Below are positions 45,125-54,727 of a stretch of DNA of 64,000 nt, piece by piece; positions within the stretch are counted from its first letter, which is position 1; every line of letters begins with the position of its first letter. The notes under the pieces are model-generated. The model was not told the DNA's origin and did not search any database. It saw only the letters and a list, made by a program, of their open reading frames with translations. The DNA is taken from NCBI RefSeq assembly GCF_003932755.1, contig NZ_CP024202.1, positions 992,001 through 1,056,000 of the forward strand. Direction: 5' to 3'. This DNA is from Methylomicrobium sp. wino1 (GTDB taxonomy: Bacteria > Pseudomonadota > Gammaproteobacteria > Methylococcales > Methylomonadaceae). Made by a program: the position numbers and the translations under genes.

Positions 45125-45715
45125 TTATCGACCTTCCTGTCCCAGTTTTTCCAGTCGGCGCAGCCACTTCCGTCTTTTATCGTCACCGATGGCTTCTACC
45201 ATGCCGATCAGCGTGTCTTTGGTTGGACCGATACCGCAGAAACCCAGTATATTTCTCTTCAGGCTTTTCAAACTATGAGCCAAATAAATGAAGCGGTATA
45301 CGAAAGCCGGCATGCCCATGGTCACGACTATTCGCGCACTTCTTCCTGAGAGGCATTTTTTCCAAGACTTGCCTTCTACAGACTTGACTGCGGCAAATCC
45401 GGGTCTGAAAACTTGTTCGAGAAAGGCTTTCAGATAGGCGGGCATGCTTCCGAGCCATAACGGATAGATGATAACGAGATGATCCGCCCATTGAATGATG
45501 TCCTGGGCTTGTTGAATCGATTCGCTTATGGTGCCATGTTCGAATTCATGCTGTGTACGGAGAATCGGAAATTCGATTCGGGCAATGTCGATCGGTTTGA
45601 TTTGATGCCCTTCCGAACGGGCACCGTCGGCATAGGCGTTAGCAAGGGCTCGGCAAAATCGTTGCTCGTCCGGATCGGGATGTCCTTGAATGATTGCAAT
45701 GCGTTTTGCCGTCAT
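45125..45715 (-). CDS. flavodoxin-fold NAD(P)H oxidoreductase (quinone reductase-like)
   Basis: About 196 residues if started at the ATG at 45715 (MTAKRIAIIQGHPDPDEQRF); an upstream ATG would add 11. The FMN-binding GHPDPDEQRF and the IIYPLWLGSMPAYLKAFLEQ region match the NQO/KefG/MdaB flavodoxin-like family. It probably reduces quinones or other acceptors with two electrons. It stands alone; the exact substrate is unknown. Confidence 0.82.
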   Translation of the reverse strand: MTAKRIAIIQGHPDPDEQRFCRALANAYADGARSEGHQIKPIDIARIEFPILRTQHEFEHGTISESIQQAQDIIQWADHLVIIYPLWLGSMPAYLKAFLEQVFRPGFAAVKSVEGKSWKKCLSGRSARIVVTMGMPAFVYRFIYLAHSLKSLKRNILGFCGIGPTKDTLIGMVEAIGDDKRRKWLRRLEKLGQEGR

Positions 45716-45887
45716 AAATGATTTCCAAATCAATCGGTTTTCCGCCACGCTTCTAAACTATGGGGGCGTCGCTTCATAAAAGTAAGAGGTTGTTCGAATT
45801 GATAATATGGGGGTTATATAGGAGCCAATCCATTAAACGGTGTCGATCCGTCATAAACGTATTATTTACGTGCTATTGCTTAAAAAA

Positions 45888-47144
45888 TTAACGCTTCATC
45901 GAATCGAAAAATTCGGAATTAGTCTTGAAATCTTTGAGCTTGCCCAATAAGAACTCGGAAGCCGCCATTTCATCCATCGGTTGTAGAATTTTTCGCAATA
46001 TCCAAGTCTTTTGCAGTTCTTCAGAGTCGACGAGGTATTCTTCGCGGCGTGTGCCGGAACGATTGATATTGATCGCCGGATAAATCCGTTTTTCGGCCAA
46101 TTTTCGGTCTAGGTGCAATTCCATGTTGCCGGTGCCTTTGAATTCCTCGTAAATCACATCATCCATTCTCGAGCCGGTATCGATCAATGCGGTTGCAATG
46201 ATCGTAAGGCTACCGCCTTCCTCGATATTTCTTGCGGCGCCAAAGAAGCGCTTGGGTTTTTCGAGGGCATTCGCGTCGACACCGCCGGTTAATACCTTGC
46301 CGGAAGAAGGTACTACGGTATTGTACGCGCGAGCTAGTCGAGTAATCGAATCTAACAGAATGACTACATCGTGTTTATGCTCGACCAGTCTTCGCGCTTT
46401 TTCGATCACCATATCGGCCACTTGCACATGCCGCGTTGCGGGTTCGTCGAAGGTGCTGGAAATAACTTCGCCGCGTACGCAACGCTCCATTTCGGTCACC
46501 TCTTCGGGGCGCTCGTCGATCAATAAAACGATCAAATAACATTCGGGATTTTTTTCGGCGATGGAATGGGCCAAGCTTTGCATGATCATCGTTTTACCGG
46601 CTTTCGGCGGTGAAACGATCAAGCCGCGTTGGCCCTTGCCGATCGGTGCGATCAGATCGATAATGCGGCCCGTTAGGTCCTCACTGGTGCCATTACCTTT
46701 TTCTAAAGTGAAGCGTACGTTCGGAAACAGGGGGGTTAGATTGGTAAAGAGAATCTTGTTTTTGGTATTTTCGGGCGCTTCGAAGTTAATGTTTTGAACT
46801 TTGAGCATCGCGAAGTAACGTTCCGATTCCTTCGGTGGGCGAATTTTGCCGCTGACCGTGTCGCCGGTGCGTAGGTTAAAGCGTCTTATTTGGCTGGGTG
46901 AAACGTAAATATCGTCGGGGCCGGCTAGATAAGAGCAACCGGGTGTGCGAAGAAAACCGAAACCGTCTTGTAAAATTTCCAATACGCCATCGCCGTAAAT
47001 ATCCTCGCCGCTTTTGGCTTGTTTTTTTAAAATTGCGAAGATGAGGTCTTGTTTGCGTGTTCTAGCGACATTTTCGAGCCCCAATGACTCCGCAATATCA
47101 ATAAGTTCGCTGACTTGTTTTAGTTTTAACTCGGTTAGATTCAT
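45888..47144 (-). CDS. rho: transcription termination factor Rho
   Basis: A 418-residue hexameric RNA helicase of normal length. It starts [20 protein letters not shown]; the RNA-binding domain contains [10 protein letters not shown] and [10 protein letters not shown]. Walker A is PPKAGKTM (near residue 181) and Walker [15 protein letters not shown]. The C-terminus ends EFFDSMKR. It follows trxA on the same strand, with rhlB divergent, the order seen in E. coli. Confidence 0.98.
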   Translation of the reverse strand: MNLTELKLKQVSELIDIAESLGLENVARTRKQDLIFAILKKQAKSGEDIYGDGVLEILQDGFGFLRTPGCSYLAGPDDIYVSPSQIRRFNLRTGDTVSGKIRPPKESERYFAMLKVQNINFEAPENTKNKILFTNLTPLFPNVRFTLEKGNGTSEDLTGRIIDLIAPIGKGQRGLIVSPPKAGKTMIMQSLAHSIAEKNPECYLIVLLIDERPEEVTEMERCVRGEVISSTFDEPATRHVQVADMVIEKARRLVEHKHDVVILLDSITRLARAYNTVVPSSGKVLTGGVDANALEKPKRFFGAARNIEEGGSLTIIATALIDTGSRMDDVIYEEFKGTGNMELHLDRKLAEKRIYPAININRSGTRREEYLVDSEELQKTWILRKILQPMDEMAASEFLLGKLKDFKTNSEFFDSMKR

Positions 47145-47328
47145 AGATTAACGGGAACTCGAAGGAATGAAAAGCACGGCGAACGGCCGTAAAAACAAAG
47201 GAATGGTAAAATTTTTGGATTTTACCCATAGACGGGTAAGGAAGATGCCGAAAAAAGCAGCGCGATTATATATCAAAATAGTCGGGGCCGTCCAAATAAA
47301 TTACGACAACCCCGAGCTCGCTGGAATA

Positions 47329-47667
47329 TTAAATATTGTTATCGATGAAATCGGCCAGTTGCGATTTTGTCAAGGCGCCAACTTTAGTCGCCTCGACTTC
47401 GCCGTCTTTAAACAGCATTAAAGTCGGAATGCCGCGAACGCCGTAATGCTGTGGCGTTTGCGGGTTTTCATCGATATTGAGTTTGACGACAGCCAAGCGA
47501 CCGGCATATTCCTTGGCGATTTCATCCAGAACCGGTGCGATCATCCGGCAAGGTCCGCACCATTCAGCCCAATAGTCAACTAGCACAGGACCGCCTGCTT
47601 TCAGTACGGCTTCGTTAAATTCACCATCAGTTACATGAAGGACTGACTCACTCACGCTATTCTCCAA
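47329..47667 (-). CDS. trxA: thioredoxin
   Basis: A 112-residue protein with the redox pair Cys37 and Cys40 in [10 protein letters not shown], the cis-proline loop RGIPTLMLF and typical ends. It reduces disulfides in the cytoplasm and could serve the peroxiredoxin at 39553. It lies upstream of rho and is divergent from rhlB. Confidence 0.98.
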   Translation of the reverse strand: MENSVSESVLHVTDGEFNEAVLKAGGPVLVDYWAEWCGPCRMIAPVLDEIAKEYAGRLAVVKLNIDENPQTPQHYGVRGIPTLMLFKDGEVEATKVGALTKSQLADFIDNNI

Positions 47668-47748
47668 AATTGCTAAAATTGTGACTATAGGAGTGCCGAC
47701 GTTATTTTGTCAATCACTTTCAGCTTTTTTAAGTTATGCTATAGGGCT

Positions 47749-49071
47749 ATGAATACAACGCATCTTACTCAAACCCGATTCAGCAATTTGGAGTTATCCG
47801 ATTCGATATTGCGCGGACTGACCGAGGCCGGTTTCACGCATTGTACTCCAATACAGGATCGTTCGTTACCTTTGTCGTTAAGAGATAAGGATATCGCCGG
47901 ACAAGCTCAAACCGGAACCGGCAAAACAGCAACCTTTTTACTGGCTACCTTTCAGCGCTTAATCAACGACGAAAGTGAAAAGATCAAAAACCCCAGGGCG
48001 GTTATTTTAGCGCCTACCCGGGAACTTGCCATTCAGATTCATAAAGATGCCTTGCTGCTGGGCAAATATTTGAACCTTAAGCTAGCACTGATATACGGCG
48101 GCACCGATTATAAAAAACAAATGGACACGATCAAGTCCAATGTCGATGTTATCATTGGCACACCGGGTCGTATTATCGACTTTTATCGACAAGGTACTTT
48201 CACGCTGGATAACGTGCAGGTAATGGTGCTCGACGAAGCCGACCGGATGTTCGATTTAGGGTTCATTAAGGATATTCGATTCTTGTTAAGAAGAATGCCG
48301 CCAGCCGATAAGCGATTGAATATGCTGTTTTCGGCAACTTTATCTTATAAGGTGACTGAACTGGCTTACGAGCATATGAATCAGCCGGTGCTCATCAAAA
48401 TCGAAACGGAAGAAGTCACCTCCAAGGCCATTCGGCAAAGTGCGTTTTGTCCGTCCAACGAACAGAAAATACCGCTATTGTTAGGTGTACTAAAAAAATA
48501 TGCGCCTCAACGCAGCATTATTTTCGTCAATACCAAGCGTTGCGCCGAACGGCTAAACGACTATCTGAATGCCAATGGTTTCGTCACCGCTGTTTTGAGC
48601 GGCGATGTCCCTCAGGAAAAACGTCAGCGGCTATTGAGTGATTTCCAGGAAAACAAAATTAGGCTCATGATCGCGACCGATGTCGCGGCGCGCGGGTTGC
48701 ATATCGCCGACGTGTCGCATGTGATCAACTACGATCTGCCTCAGGAAGTCGAGGATTATGTCCACCGAATAGGCAGAACCGCACGTTTCGGCGCCAGTGG
48801 CGAAGCGATCAGTTTTATTTGCGAGGAATACGCCTATTCGATGCCGGACATTGAAACTTATATCGGTCAAAAAGTGCCGATTCAACCGATAACGGCTGAT
48901 TTGCTGCCTGAAGTCGTCAAGCCTGAGCGCAAACCTCGGCCGGATAAACCCGCTACTCATGCTCATGGTCAAGGTAAGCGCCCGGAAAAACCGAAAAAAA
49001 AGCCGGCGCAGCGAAATAAGTCTGCTCAAGCCGTTACAAACTCTCCATCAGTTCCCGAAAATCCTCAATAG
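47749..49071 (+). CDS. rhlB: ATP-dependent RNA helicase RhlB
   Basis: A 440-residue DEAD-box protein starting at ATG 47749 (MNTTHLTQTRFSNLELSD). Motif I is AQTGTGKTA (near residue 54), motif II VLDEADRMFDLGF (near 160), motif III FSATLS and motif VI HRIGRTARFG. A basic, proline-rich tail follows (KRPEKPKKKPAQRNK). RhlB works in RNA turnover with RNase E. Its last 38 bases overlap yrfG on the other strand. Confidence 0.95.
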   Translation: MNTTHLTQTRFSNLELSDSILRGLTEAGFTHCTPIQDRSLPLSLRDKDIAGQAQTGTGKTATFLLATFQRLINDESEKIKNPRAVILAPTRELAIQIHKDALLLGKYLNLKLALIYGGTDYKKQMDTIKSNVDVIIGTPGRIIDFYRQGTFTLDNVQVMVLDEADRMFDLGFIKDIRFLLRRMPPADKRLNMLFSATLSYKVTELAYEHMNQPVLIKIETEEVTSKAIRQSAFCPSNEQKIPLLLGVLKKYAPQRSIIFVNTKRCAERLNDYLNANGFVTAVLSGDVPQEKRQRLLSDFQENKIRLMIATDVAARGLHIADVSHVINYDLPQEVEDYVHRIGRTARFGASGEAISFICEEYAYSMPDIETYIGQKVPIQPITADLLPEVVKPERKPRPDKPATHAHGQGKRPEKPKKKPAQRNKSAQAVTNSPSVPENPQ

Positions 49072-49690
49072 CCGGAAACTCGTCTATCAGTCTTTTCGAA
49101 CGTGTGCTGTCCGGTTTGCTGACAGATATCAAATAATTGATGCCGTATTGCCTGGCCGAGTTCAAGACCGCTAGGCTGTCATCGACCAATAGCGTGCGTT
49201 GCTTATCGAACGATTGACGGCTTTCCAGTAAACGCCAAAATCCCGGCTGTTCCTTCGGAAAGCCGAAATCATGCGAGCTGATAATCGCGTCGAAAAACGG
49301 CTGCAAACAGGTTTTTTCCATTTTCAGGTCCAAACTGCTCCTATGCGCGTTGGTAACCAAAAAAACATTTTTCGATGATTGCCTAACTTTTTCGAGAAAT
49401 TCAGTGACATGCGGCAAGATCGAGATCAATCCCGCTATTTCGGCTTTAAGCCCGACAATATCCAGTTCCAAGACTTCGCTCCAATAATCCAGACAATACC
49501 ATTCCAACTTGCCTTCCATGCTTTTAAAGCGGGGTTCCAATTGATATTTGGCCGTTTCAACCGAAATGCCGGTTTTTTCGGCGAATTTTAACGGCACGAA
49601 TTCCAGCCAGAAATGATTGTCGAAATTCAAATCCAACAACGTACCGTCCATGTCCAGTAAGACAGTATCAATTTTTTTCCAATCAATCAT
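49034..49690 (-). CDS. yrfG: GMP/IMP nucleotidase, HAD superfamily
   Basis: A 218-residue HAD phosphatase with motif I LLDMDGTLLDL (Asp13 and Asp15), motif II VTNAH and motif IV LLVDDSLAVLNSA. It matches YrfG, including LNFDNHFWLEFVP and the place beside nudE. The 3' end overlaps convergent rhlB by 38 bases, so the two mRNAs are antisense there. Confidence 0.93.
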   Translation of the reverse strand: MIDWKKIDTVLLDMDGTLLDLNFDNHFWLEFVPLKFAEKTGISVETAKYQLEPRFKSMEGKLEWYCLDYWSEVLELDIVGLKAEIAGLISILPHVTEFLEKVRQSSKNVFLVTNAHRSSLDLKMEKTCLQPFFDAIISSHDFGFPKEQPGFWRLLESRQSFDKQRTLLVDDSLAVLNSARQYGINYLISVSKPDSTRSKRLIDEFPAIEDFRELMESL

Positions 49691-49754
49691 TTTTTCAATT
49701 AATGAAAAGAAGTGGGTTATATTTATTAGTCATCAGTTAAAAATATAGCCAATA

Positions 49755-50303
49755 ATGCGCGAAAAACCGACACTTCTCAATAAAACCGTGATCGCCGAAA
49801 GCCGGTTATTTCGTATCGAATCGCTCGATATCGAGTTTAGCAATGGCGAACAGCGCAATTTCGAACGCCTGGCTCGAGGAAGACCTGGGGGGGCGGTGTT
49901 AATTGTACCGCTTTTAGATAATGAAACGGTGTTATTGGTTCGCGAATATGCTGCCGGCGTTCATCGTTACGAATTGGGCTTGCCGAAAGGTAAAACCGAT
50001 GCCGGAGAAACTTTTATCGAAGCTGCAAACCGTGAACTCAAGGAGGAAGTCGGTTTTGGGGCTAGAACCCTCTATCATTTGAGTTCGTTTTCTATCGCGC
50101 CCGCTTATCTCGAGCACATGACCGAGATTATTATTGCCACGGATCTTTATGAGGAAAAATTGCAGGGCGACGAACCTGAGGAGCTCGAAGTCGTACCCTG
50201 GAAGATAAATGATATTGGGGGGCTAATTGCAACGGGAGAATGCACCGAAGCCCGGTCGATTGCGGCGTTGTTTTTGGCATTGAATTATCTTAAGGGTTCG
50301 TAA
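49755..50303 (+). CDS. nudE: ADP compounds hydrolase NudE
   Basis: A 182-residue Nudix hydrolase. The Nudix box spans residues 79-101 (GKTDAGETF, then ANRELKEEVGF). SRLFRIESLDIEFSNGE, YAAGVHRYELGLPKG and LEHMTEIIIATDLYEE match NudE, which splits ADP-ribose, NADH and diadenosine compounds. It is divergent from yrfG, as in related genomes. Confidence 0.95.
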   Translation: MREKPTLLNKTVIAESRLFRIESLDIEFSNGEQRNFERLARGRPGGAVLIVPLLDNETVLLVREYAAGVHRYELGLPKGKTDAGETFIEAANRELKEEVGFGARTLYHLSSFSIAPAYLEHMTEIIIATDLYEEKLQGDEPEELEVVPWKINDIGGLIATGECTEARSIAALFLALNYLKGS

Positions 50304-50719
50304 TAGACAAGTAACCAAGCTTTTTGACTCGCATGACACCGCGGCGCCGAATGTTGATTAGTAAAAGGTATCAACCTAAAAAGCAGTTGAGTGCCTAAAT
50401 CTAGCGTTGTTCGCTCTGAGCCCTTCGGCTACGCTCAGGAGAGCCCTATCGATGGGTGTGAAGGGTAGTTTGAGGCTGCACCAAGCCGGTAAAAGTCTTG
50501 TAGACCGTTCATGCTTCGACTTTGCTCAGCACGAAAGGTCTACAACATATACCAACTGCTTTTTTTAGGATCAATGCAAGCTTATTGAAAGCTACAGTTG
50601 ATATAGTCAGGTACAAAAGGGATTTCTCAAGTTTGCCAATCATCCTATTCTGTCTGGTCGCAAGGCTATTGAGGCGGTTTTGGCCGAAGTCTATTACGTT
50701 CAATCAGGAGATAAATCAT
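50304..50719. other. intergenic region with family A and B repeats
   Basis: A fragment of family A (GGCGCCGAATGTTGATTAG, about 50340-50372) is followed by a family B copy. The last 120 bases, AT-rich, are the likely promoter of the next gene. No gene was recognised. Confidence 0.5.
50369..50575. repeat. dispersed repeat family B, copy 4
   Basis: CAACCTAAAAAGCAGTTGAG at the left and CCAACTGCTTTTTTTAGGAT at the right are inverted ends. The core has GAGCCCTTCGGCTACGCTC and the second block TTCGACTTTGCTCAGCACG. Confidence 0.7.
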
Positions 50720-51133
50720 ATGAAAGCATTTAGTACAATCAACTTGTTGATCTTTTTTTCTGTAATGTTGTTGACCGTTAAAATGCCGTTGGAGTTGGTT
50801 CATGCGGTCGTGTGGGTCGTCAAGCATATCTATGTTTTTGTGGAATTTATGTTGGATGAAGTCATCTCATTGACATTTGACACCGATCCAAGAACCACCG
50901 AGATTATCGTGTTTTATTTGATGTTGGGTATTGGTGCAGTCATGGTGATGGCCATGTTTAGCTATATCGTCGATTTGTGGCGCCAGGCCAAAGAAACCGT
51001 TCCGGCTTGGTGCTTCGAGCAAAAAGCCCAATTGCAAAACACTTGGCAAACATCGCCAATGATTAAAAAATCGAAAGTGGTAGGCAGTATCGCTTTGGGC
51101 GGTTCATTTGCAATCATGTTGACATTGAGTTAG
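50720..51133 (+). CDS. inner-membrane protein of unknown function
   Basis: A 137-residue protein starting at ATG 50720 behind CAGGAG; the frame is open further upstream only through repeat DNA. It has three hydrophobic segments: INLLIFFSVMLLTV, TEIIVFYLMLGIGAVMVMAM (about residues 73-92) and VGSIALGGSFAIMLTL at the end. I do not recognise it. Confidence 0.7.
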   Translation: MKAFSTINLLIFFSVMLLTVKMPLELVHAVVWVVKHIYVFVEFMLDEVISLTFDTDPRTTEIIVFYLMLGIGAVMVMAMFSYIVDLWRQAKETVPAWCFEQKAQLQNTWQTSPMIKKSKVVGSIALGGSFAIMLTLS

Positions 51134-51207
51134 ATCTACCGATACTGGACAGGTCGGCGTGTTGAAGGCTATGCTCAAGCCTTCAACACTTTGTCAAGGA
51201 GTTCGCC

Positions 51208-51837
51208 ATGTCTTTATTTCCTAAATTATTCCCGGCAATGATCGATGCCGTGGATGCCATCATCAAACAAAACTCAGAAGCAGTCACCGAATTGGATCAA
51301 GCGATTGGCGACGGCGATCATGTCACGAATTTACAACGCGGTATTAAGGCCCTAAAAGCAAAAGGCGAAGAAATATCGGCATTCGATTGGGCCGATGCCC
51401 TGCAGAACATCGGCATGATATCGATGTCGGCGATCGGAGGTGCGTCGGGGTCTTTGTATGGAACGCTATTCATCGCAATGAGTAAAGCGGCTAAGGGGCA
51501 AGAGTTGAGTGTATCGACTTTCGCCGAAGCTTTCGCGCAAGGTGTCGATGCGGTTAAGCGTAGAGGCAAGGCTGATGCCGGCGAGAAAACGATGCTCGAT
51601 GTTTATATACCGGTAGCCGATTGCTTGAAACAAGCGGAAGCCAATTCGACCCCATGGCCGGAAGTTTTAGAGCTGGTTTGCGATACCGCGAATCGGGGTA
51701 TGGAAGCGACACGCGACATGGTGGCGACCAAGGGCCGAGCATCGTTTTTGGGCGAGCGCTCGCGAGGGCATATCGACGCCGGAGCGAAAACCGCGCAACT
51801 CATGATTTGCGCGATCGCTTCCGTGTTACCCCAGTAA
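51208..51837 (+). CDS. dhaL: dihydroxyacetone kinase, ADP/ATP-binding subunit DhaL
   Basis: A 209-residue protein with the metal-binding aspartates Asp30, Asp35 and Asp37 (LDQAIGDGDHVTN), and nucleotide-binding GGASGSLYGTLF and GEKTMLDV. With DhaK it phosphorylates dihydroxyacetone to DHAP. It faces dhaK tail to tail, with three bases between, instead of forming an operon. No DhaM phosphotransfer subunit is seen, so whether ATP or a PTS protein is the donor is open. Confidence 0.93.
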   Translation: MSLFPKLFPAMIDAVDAIIKQNSEAVTELDQAIGDGDHVTNLQRGIKALKAKGEEISAFDWADALQNIGMISMSAIGGASGSLYGTLFIAMSKAAKGQELSVSTFAEAFAQGVDAVKRRGKADAGEKTMLDVYIPVADCLKQAEANSTPWPEVLELVCDTANRGMEATRDMVATKGRASFLGERSRGHIDAGAKTAQLMICAIASVLPQ

Positions 51838-51840
51838 CCT

Positions 51841-52830
51841 TTACATGCCCCAGCGTAATGCCGCGGTATGGACAGGCGCATCCCAAAGCTCTAATAGTTC
51901 CTCATCAAGCAAGCTTAAGGTGATGGAGCAGCCGGCCATGTCGAGTGAAGTCGTATAGTTGCCGACCAGTGAGCGCCGGATATCCACACCGCGTTTTTGC
52001 CAAAACCGGGCCGCTAAGTTGTAAATCAAATGTAGCTCGATCAGCGGCGTTGCTCCAAAGCCGTTGATATGCAACAGTACCGGTTGTTTTTTTTTGGGTT
52101 TCAATTCCTCATCAATCGCTGTCGAGAGTTGTTCGACGATCTCCGTGGCGGATTTGATCGGGATCGTTTCGTGCCCTCTTTCGCCGTGAATACCGACGCC
52201 CATTTCAATTTCATCATCGTTGATAGTAAAAGTCGGTTTACCAAGCGCCGGAACGGTGCAGCTCGTCATTGCCACGCCCATTGACGCGGTTGCTTCGTTC
52301 ACTCTTTCACCCAGGGTTTTACAGGCGGCTAAGTCCTTGCCGTTTTCGGCAGCCGCGCCGGCAATTTTTTCGACAATCAGTGTTCCGGCGACGCCTCGCC
52401 GTCCGGTGCTGTGATTTTTCGGCAGGGAAACGTCATCATTCACCAAGACAGTCGCATTCGAGCAATCGATCATTTCGGCGGCCATTTCGAAATTCATAAC
52501 ATCGCCCGCATAGTTTTTAACAATAAATAATACACCACCTCCGTTTTCAACCGCTTGCGCCGCTGCCATCATTTGATCCGGTGTTGGTGAAGTGAATATT
52601 TGTCCGGGACAAGCCGCATCAAGCATGCCGTGTCCGACAAAGCCCGAATGCAAGGGTTCATGACCGGAGCCGCCGCCTGAAATTAGCGCGACTTTACCGG
52701 ATTGTGTCGGTGTCTGGCGGCTGATGAAATGGGGTTCTTCATTAAAGCGGACGATATCGGCATGAGCCATGGCAAAGCCGGACAAGCTTTCGTCGAGCAG
52801 AGTGTCGACGCTGTTGATAAACTTTTTCAT
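51841..52830 (-). CDS. dhaK: dihydroxyacetone kinase, substrate-binding subunit DhaK
   Basis: A 329-residue protein. SGGGSGHEPLHSGFVG forms the dihydroxyacetone site and His215 in GVGIHGERG is the residue that binds the substrate covalently. HINGFGATPLIELHLIY is typical. Length fits DhaK of PTS-type or split ATP-type kinases. It is convergent with dhaL and upstream of the HAD phosphatase on the same strand. Confidence 0.95.
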   Translation of the reverse strand: MKKFINSVDTLLDESLSGFAMAHADIVRFNEEPHFISRQTPTQSGKVALISGGGSGHEPLHSGFVGHGMLDAACPGQIFTSPTPDQMMAAAQAVENGGGVLFIVKNYAGDVMNFEMAAEMIDCSNATVLVNDDVSLPKNHSTGRRGVAGTLIVEKIAGAAAENGKDLAACKTLGERVNEATASMGVAMTSCTVPALGKPTFTINDDEIEMGVGIHGERGHETIPIKSATEIVEQLSTAIDEELKPKKKQPVLLHINGFGATPLIELHLIYNLAARFWQKRGVDIRRSLVGNYTTSLDMAGCSITLSLLDEELLELWDAPVHTAALRWGM

Positions 52831-52906
52831 GTTCGGAACTCCTAAGTGATGATATTAAGGGTAGACCTTAGTACGTTGCCTGGCAAATCGGCTGACGATC
52901 GGATGA

Positions 52907-53725
52907 TTAAGATTTTTGTAAGGCCTGGGTAATCGCCCGGATGTCCGGCATGATCCAGGTAGGCTGAAAATCGGATACTTTTAAATCGTCTTCGGAAGAC
53001 ACGCCGGTCAGTACCATCAAACTACGGATATCGGCTCGCACCGCACCGAGGATATCGGTATCGAGGCGGTCGCCGATCGCAATGGTTTTGTTGGGTTCAG
53101 TTCCTAACAAGGTCATGGCTTGTTGATACATGATCGGTTCCGGCTTGCCGATGGTAAGTGGCTTAACACCGGTCGCGGCTTGTAAAGCCGCTAAAATGGC
53201 GCCATTGCCGATTGTCATACCCTGTTCGGTCGGTAATGAAGTGTCGGCATTGGTGCCGATGAATTTCGCACCGGCATGGAGAGTGTATGTCGCGTTGGCC
53301 AGTTTTTGCCAGGTGAGAGTTCGATCCAGTCCGCAAACCACGATGTCGGCATTTGCTTGAGTATTAACCGGATCAAAAGTATCGGTTAAAGTGAATCCAT
53401 GTTCGAGAAGCGGTGCGCGCGCGCCTTCTTCGCCAATTACGAAAATGCGGGTGGTGGTCGGGTCGAACTCCCGCGATAAATAAGAGGCGGTAGCCATGGC
53501 GGATGTCAGAATTTGTTCGGTGCCTATGAATACACCCATTCCGGCCAGTTTCGAAACATATTGTTCGGCAGTGAGTGTTGCGTTGTTAGTCGCCAAAATG
53601 AAACGTAAATGCTTAGCGCGCACTGTCTCAAAAAAATCAATAAGACCCGGAAGCGGTTGGGTGCCGTGCCATAAAACGCCATCCATATCAATGATCAGCG
53701 CCTGAATATCGGAAAAAGGTGACAT
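52907..53725 (-). CDS. NagD-like HAD phosphatase
   Basis: A 272-residue HAD protein of the class with a large cap: motif I IIDMDGVLWHG (Asp13 and Asp15), ATNNATLT, and IAIGDRLDTDILGAV. It matches the NagD/phosphoglycolate phosphatase group. Placed upstream of dhaK on the same strand, it might act on a glycolytic phosphate ester such as glycerol phosphate or phosphoglycolate; the substrate cannot be read from sequence. Confidence 0.85.
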   Translation of the reverse strand: MSPFSDIQALIIDMDGVLWHGTQPLPGLIDFFETVRAKHLRFILATNNATLTAEQYVSKLAGMGVFIGTEQILTSAMATASYLSREFDPTTTRIFVIGEEGARAPLLEHGFTLTDTFDPVNTQANADIVVCGLDRTLTWQKLANATYTLHAGAKFIGTNADTSLPTEQGMTIGNGAILAALQAATGVKPLTIGKPEPIMYQQAMTLLGTEPNKTIAIGDRLDTDILGAVRADIRSLMVLTGVSSEDDLKVSDFQPTWIMPDIRAITQALQKS

Positions 53726-54076
53726 AGTTTGTTGCTTTTAAGGTTAATGATTAGAAAAGAAGGAGACCGAATTCTACTCTTGAAACCTTAAGGTACATTG
53801 AGGCATTAGCAAAGAGCAAGTTTGATTCAAGTAATTGTTTCGTGCAGAACTTTTAGCATCAGCTAGTCGTGTTGATCAGGCGATCTTTGACTCAGCGAAA
53901 TTGACAACCGCTCGCAATCTGGTTAGAGTTCGCCGTTCAGGGTAAAAATAGACTCGATTAAAATCGATTTAGGCACTAATTTTCCGCTTTATAAAGGGAA
54001 TTATGGTGGTGTAGGGCCTGATCGTTAATTATTTTTTCATTAAACAACAATAAACCGTAACTATCGGAGAAGAAAC
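53726..54076. other. promoter region of the first RuMP cassette
   Basis: 351 bp without a gene between the HAD phosphatase and hps. It contains the promoter-like boxes at 53901-53929 and an AT-rich stretch at 53990-54060. It shares nothing with the region upstream of the second cassette until base 54061. Confidence 0.5.
53901..53929 (+). promoter_or_regulatory. sigma-70-like promoter upstream of hps copy 1
   Basis: TTGACA at 53901-53906, 17 bases, then TAGAGT at 53924-53929. The leader to the hps ATG would be about 140 bases. Confidence 0.45.
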
Positions 54077-54724
54077 ATGGCAAGACCATTAATACAAATG
54101 GCGTTGGACTCATTGGATTTCGATCAAACCGTTGCGCTTGCCGAGCAAGTGGCACCGTACGTAGATATTTTTGAGATTGGCACCCCATGCATCAAACACA
54201 ACGGGGTTGGCTTAGTGAAAGAACTGAGACAACGTTTCCCGGACCAACTGTTGTTGGTTGACCTGAAAACGATGGATGCCGGCGAATACGAAGCGGCGCC
54301 GTTCTACGCAGCGGGCGCGGACATCTGCACCGTGTTGGGCGTATCGGGTCTAGCCACTATCGGTGGTGTGATCAAAGCGGCGCGCACGCACAATGCCGAA
54401 GTGCAAGTCGACCTGATCAACGTGCCTGACAAAGTCGAGTGTGCACGCGAATCGGCGAAACTGGGCGCACAAATCGTCGGTGTACACACTGGCTTGGACG
54501 CACAAGCAGCTGGCCAAACGCCATTTGCCGACCTGCAAGCGATTGCCGATCTGGGCCTGAACGTACGCGTATCGGTAGCCGGCGGTATCAAACAAGCGAC
54601 AGTGCAACAAGTGGTTGCCAGCGGCGCGAGCATCATCGTGGTCGGTGCGGCGATTTACGGTGCGCCATCCCCGGCGGAAGCGGCTCGTGAAATCCGTCAA
54701 CTGGTTGATGCAGCGAGTGCATAA
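54077..54724 (+). CDS. hps: 3-hexulose-6-phosphate synthase, copy 1
   Basis: A 215-residue TIM-barrel enzyme that adds formaldehyde to ribulose-5-phosphate, the entry step of the RuMP cycle. The family motif DLKTMD (Asp62, Lys64, Asp67) is intact, with MALDSLDF at the start and VAGGIKQATV for phosphate binding. GGAGAAG precedes the ATG. The phi gene follows after three bases. Confidence 0.97.
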   Translation: MARPLIQMALDSLDFDQTVALAEQVAPYVDIFEIGTPCIKHNGVGLVKELRQRFPDQLLLVDLKTMDAGEYEAAPFYAAGADICTVLGVSGLATIGGVIKAARTHNAEVQVDLINVPDKVECARESAKLGAQIVGVHTGLDAQAAGQTPFADLQAIADLGLNVRVSVAGGIKQATVQQVVASGASIIVVGAAIYGAPSPAEAAREIRQLVDAASA

Positions 54725-54727
54725 GTC

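Noticed and set aside
50522-50719. Upstream extension of the membrane protein at 50720
   Set aside because: The added residues come from family B repeat DNA, while a ribosome-binding site stands right before ATG 50720.
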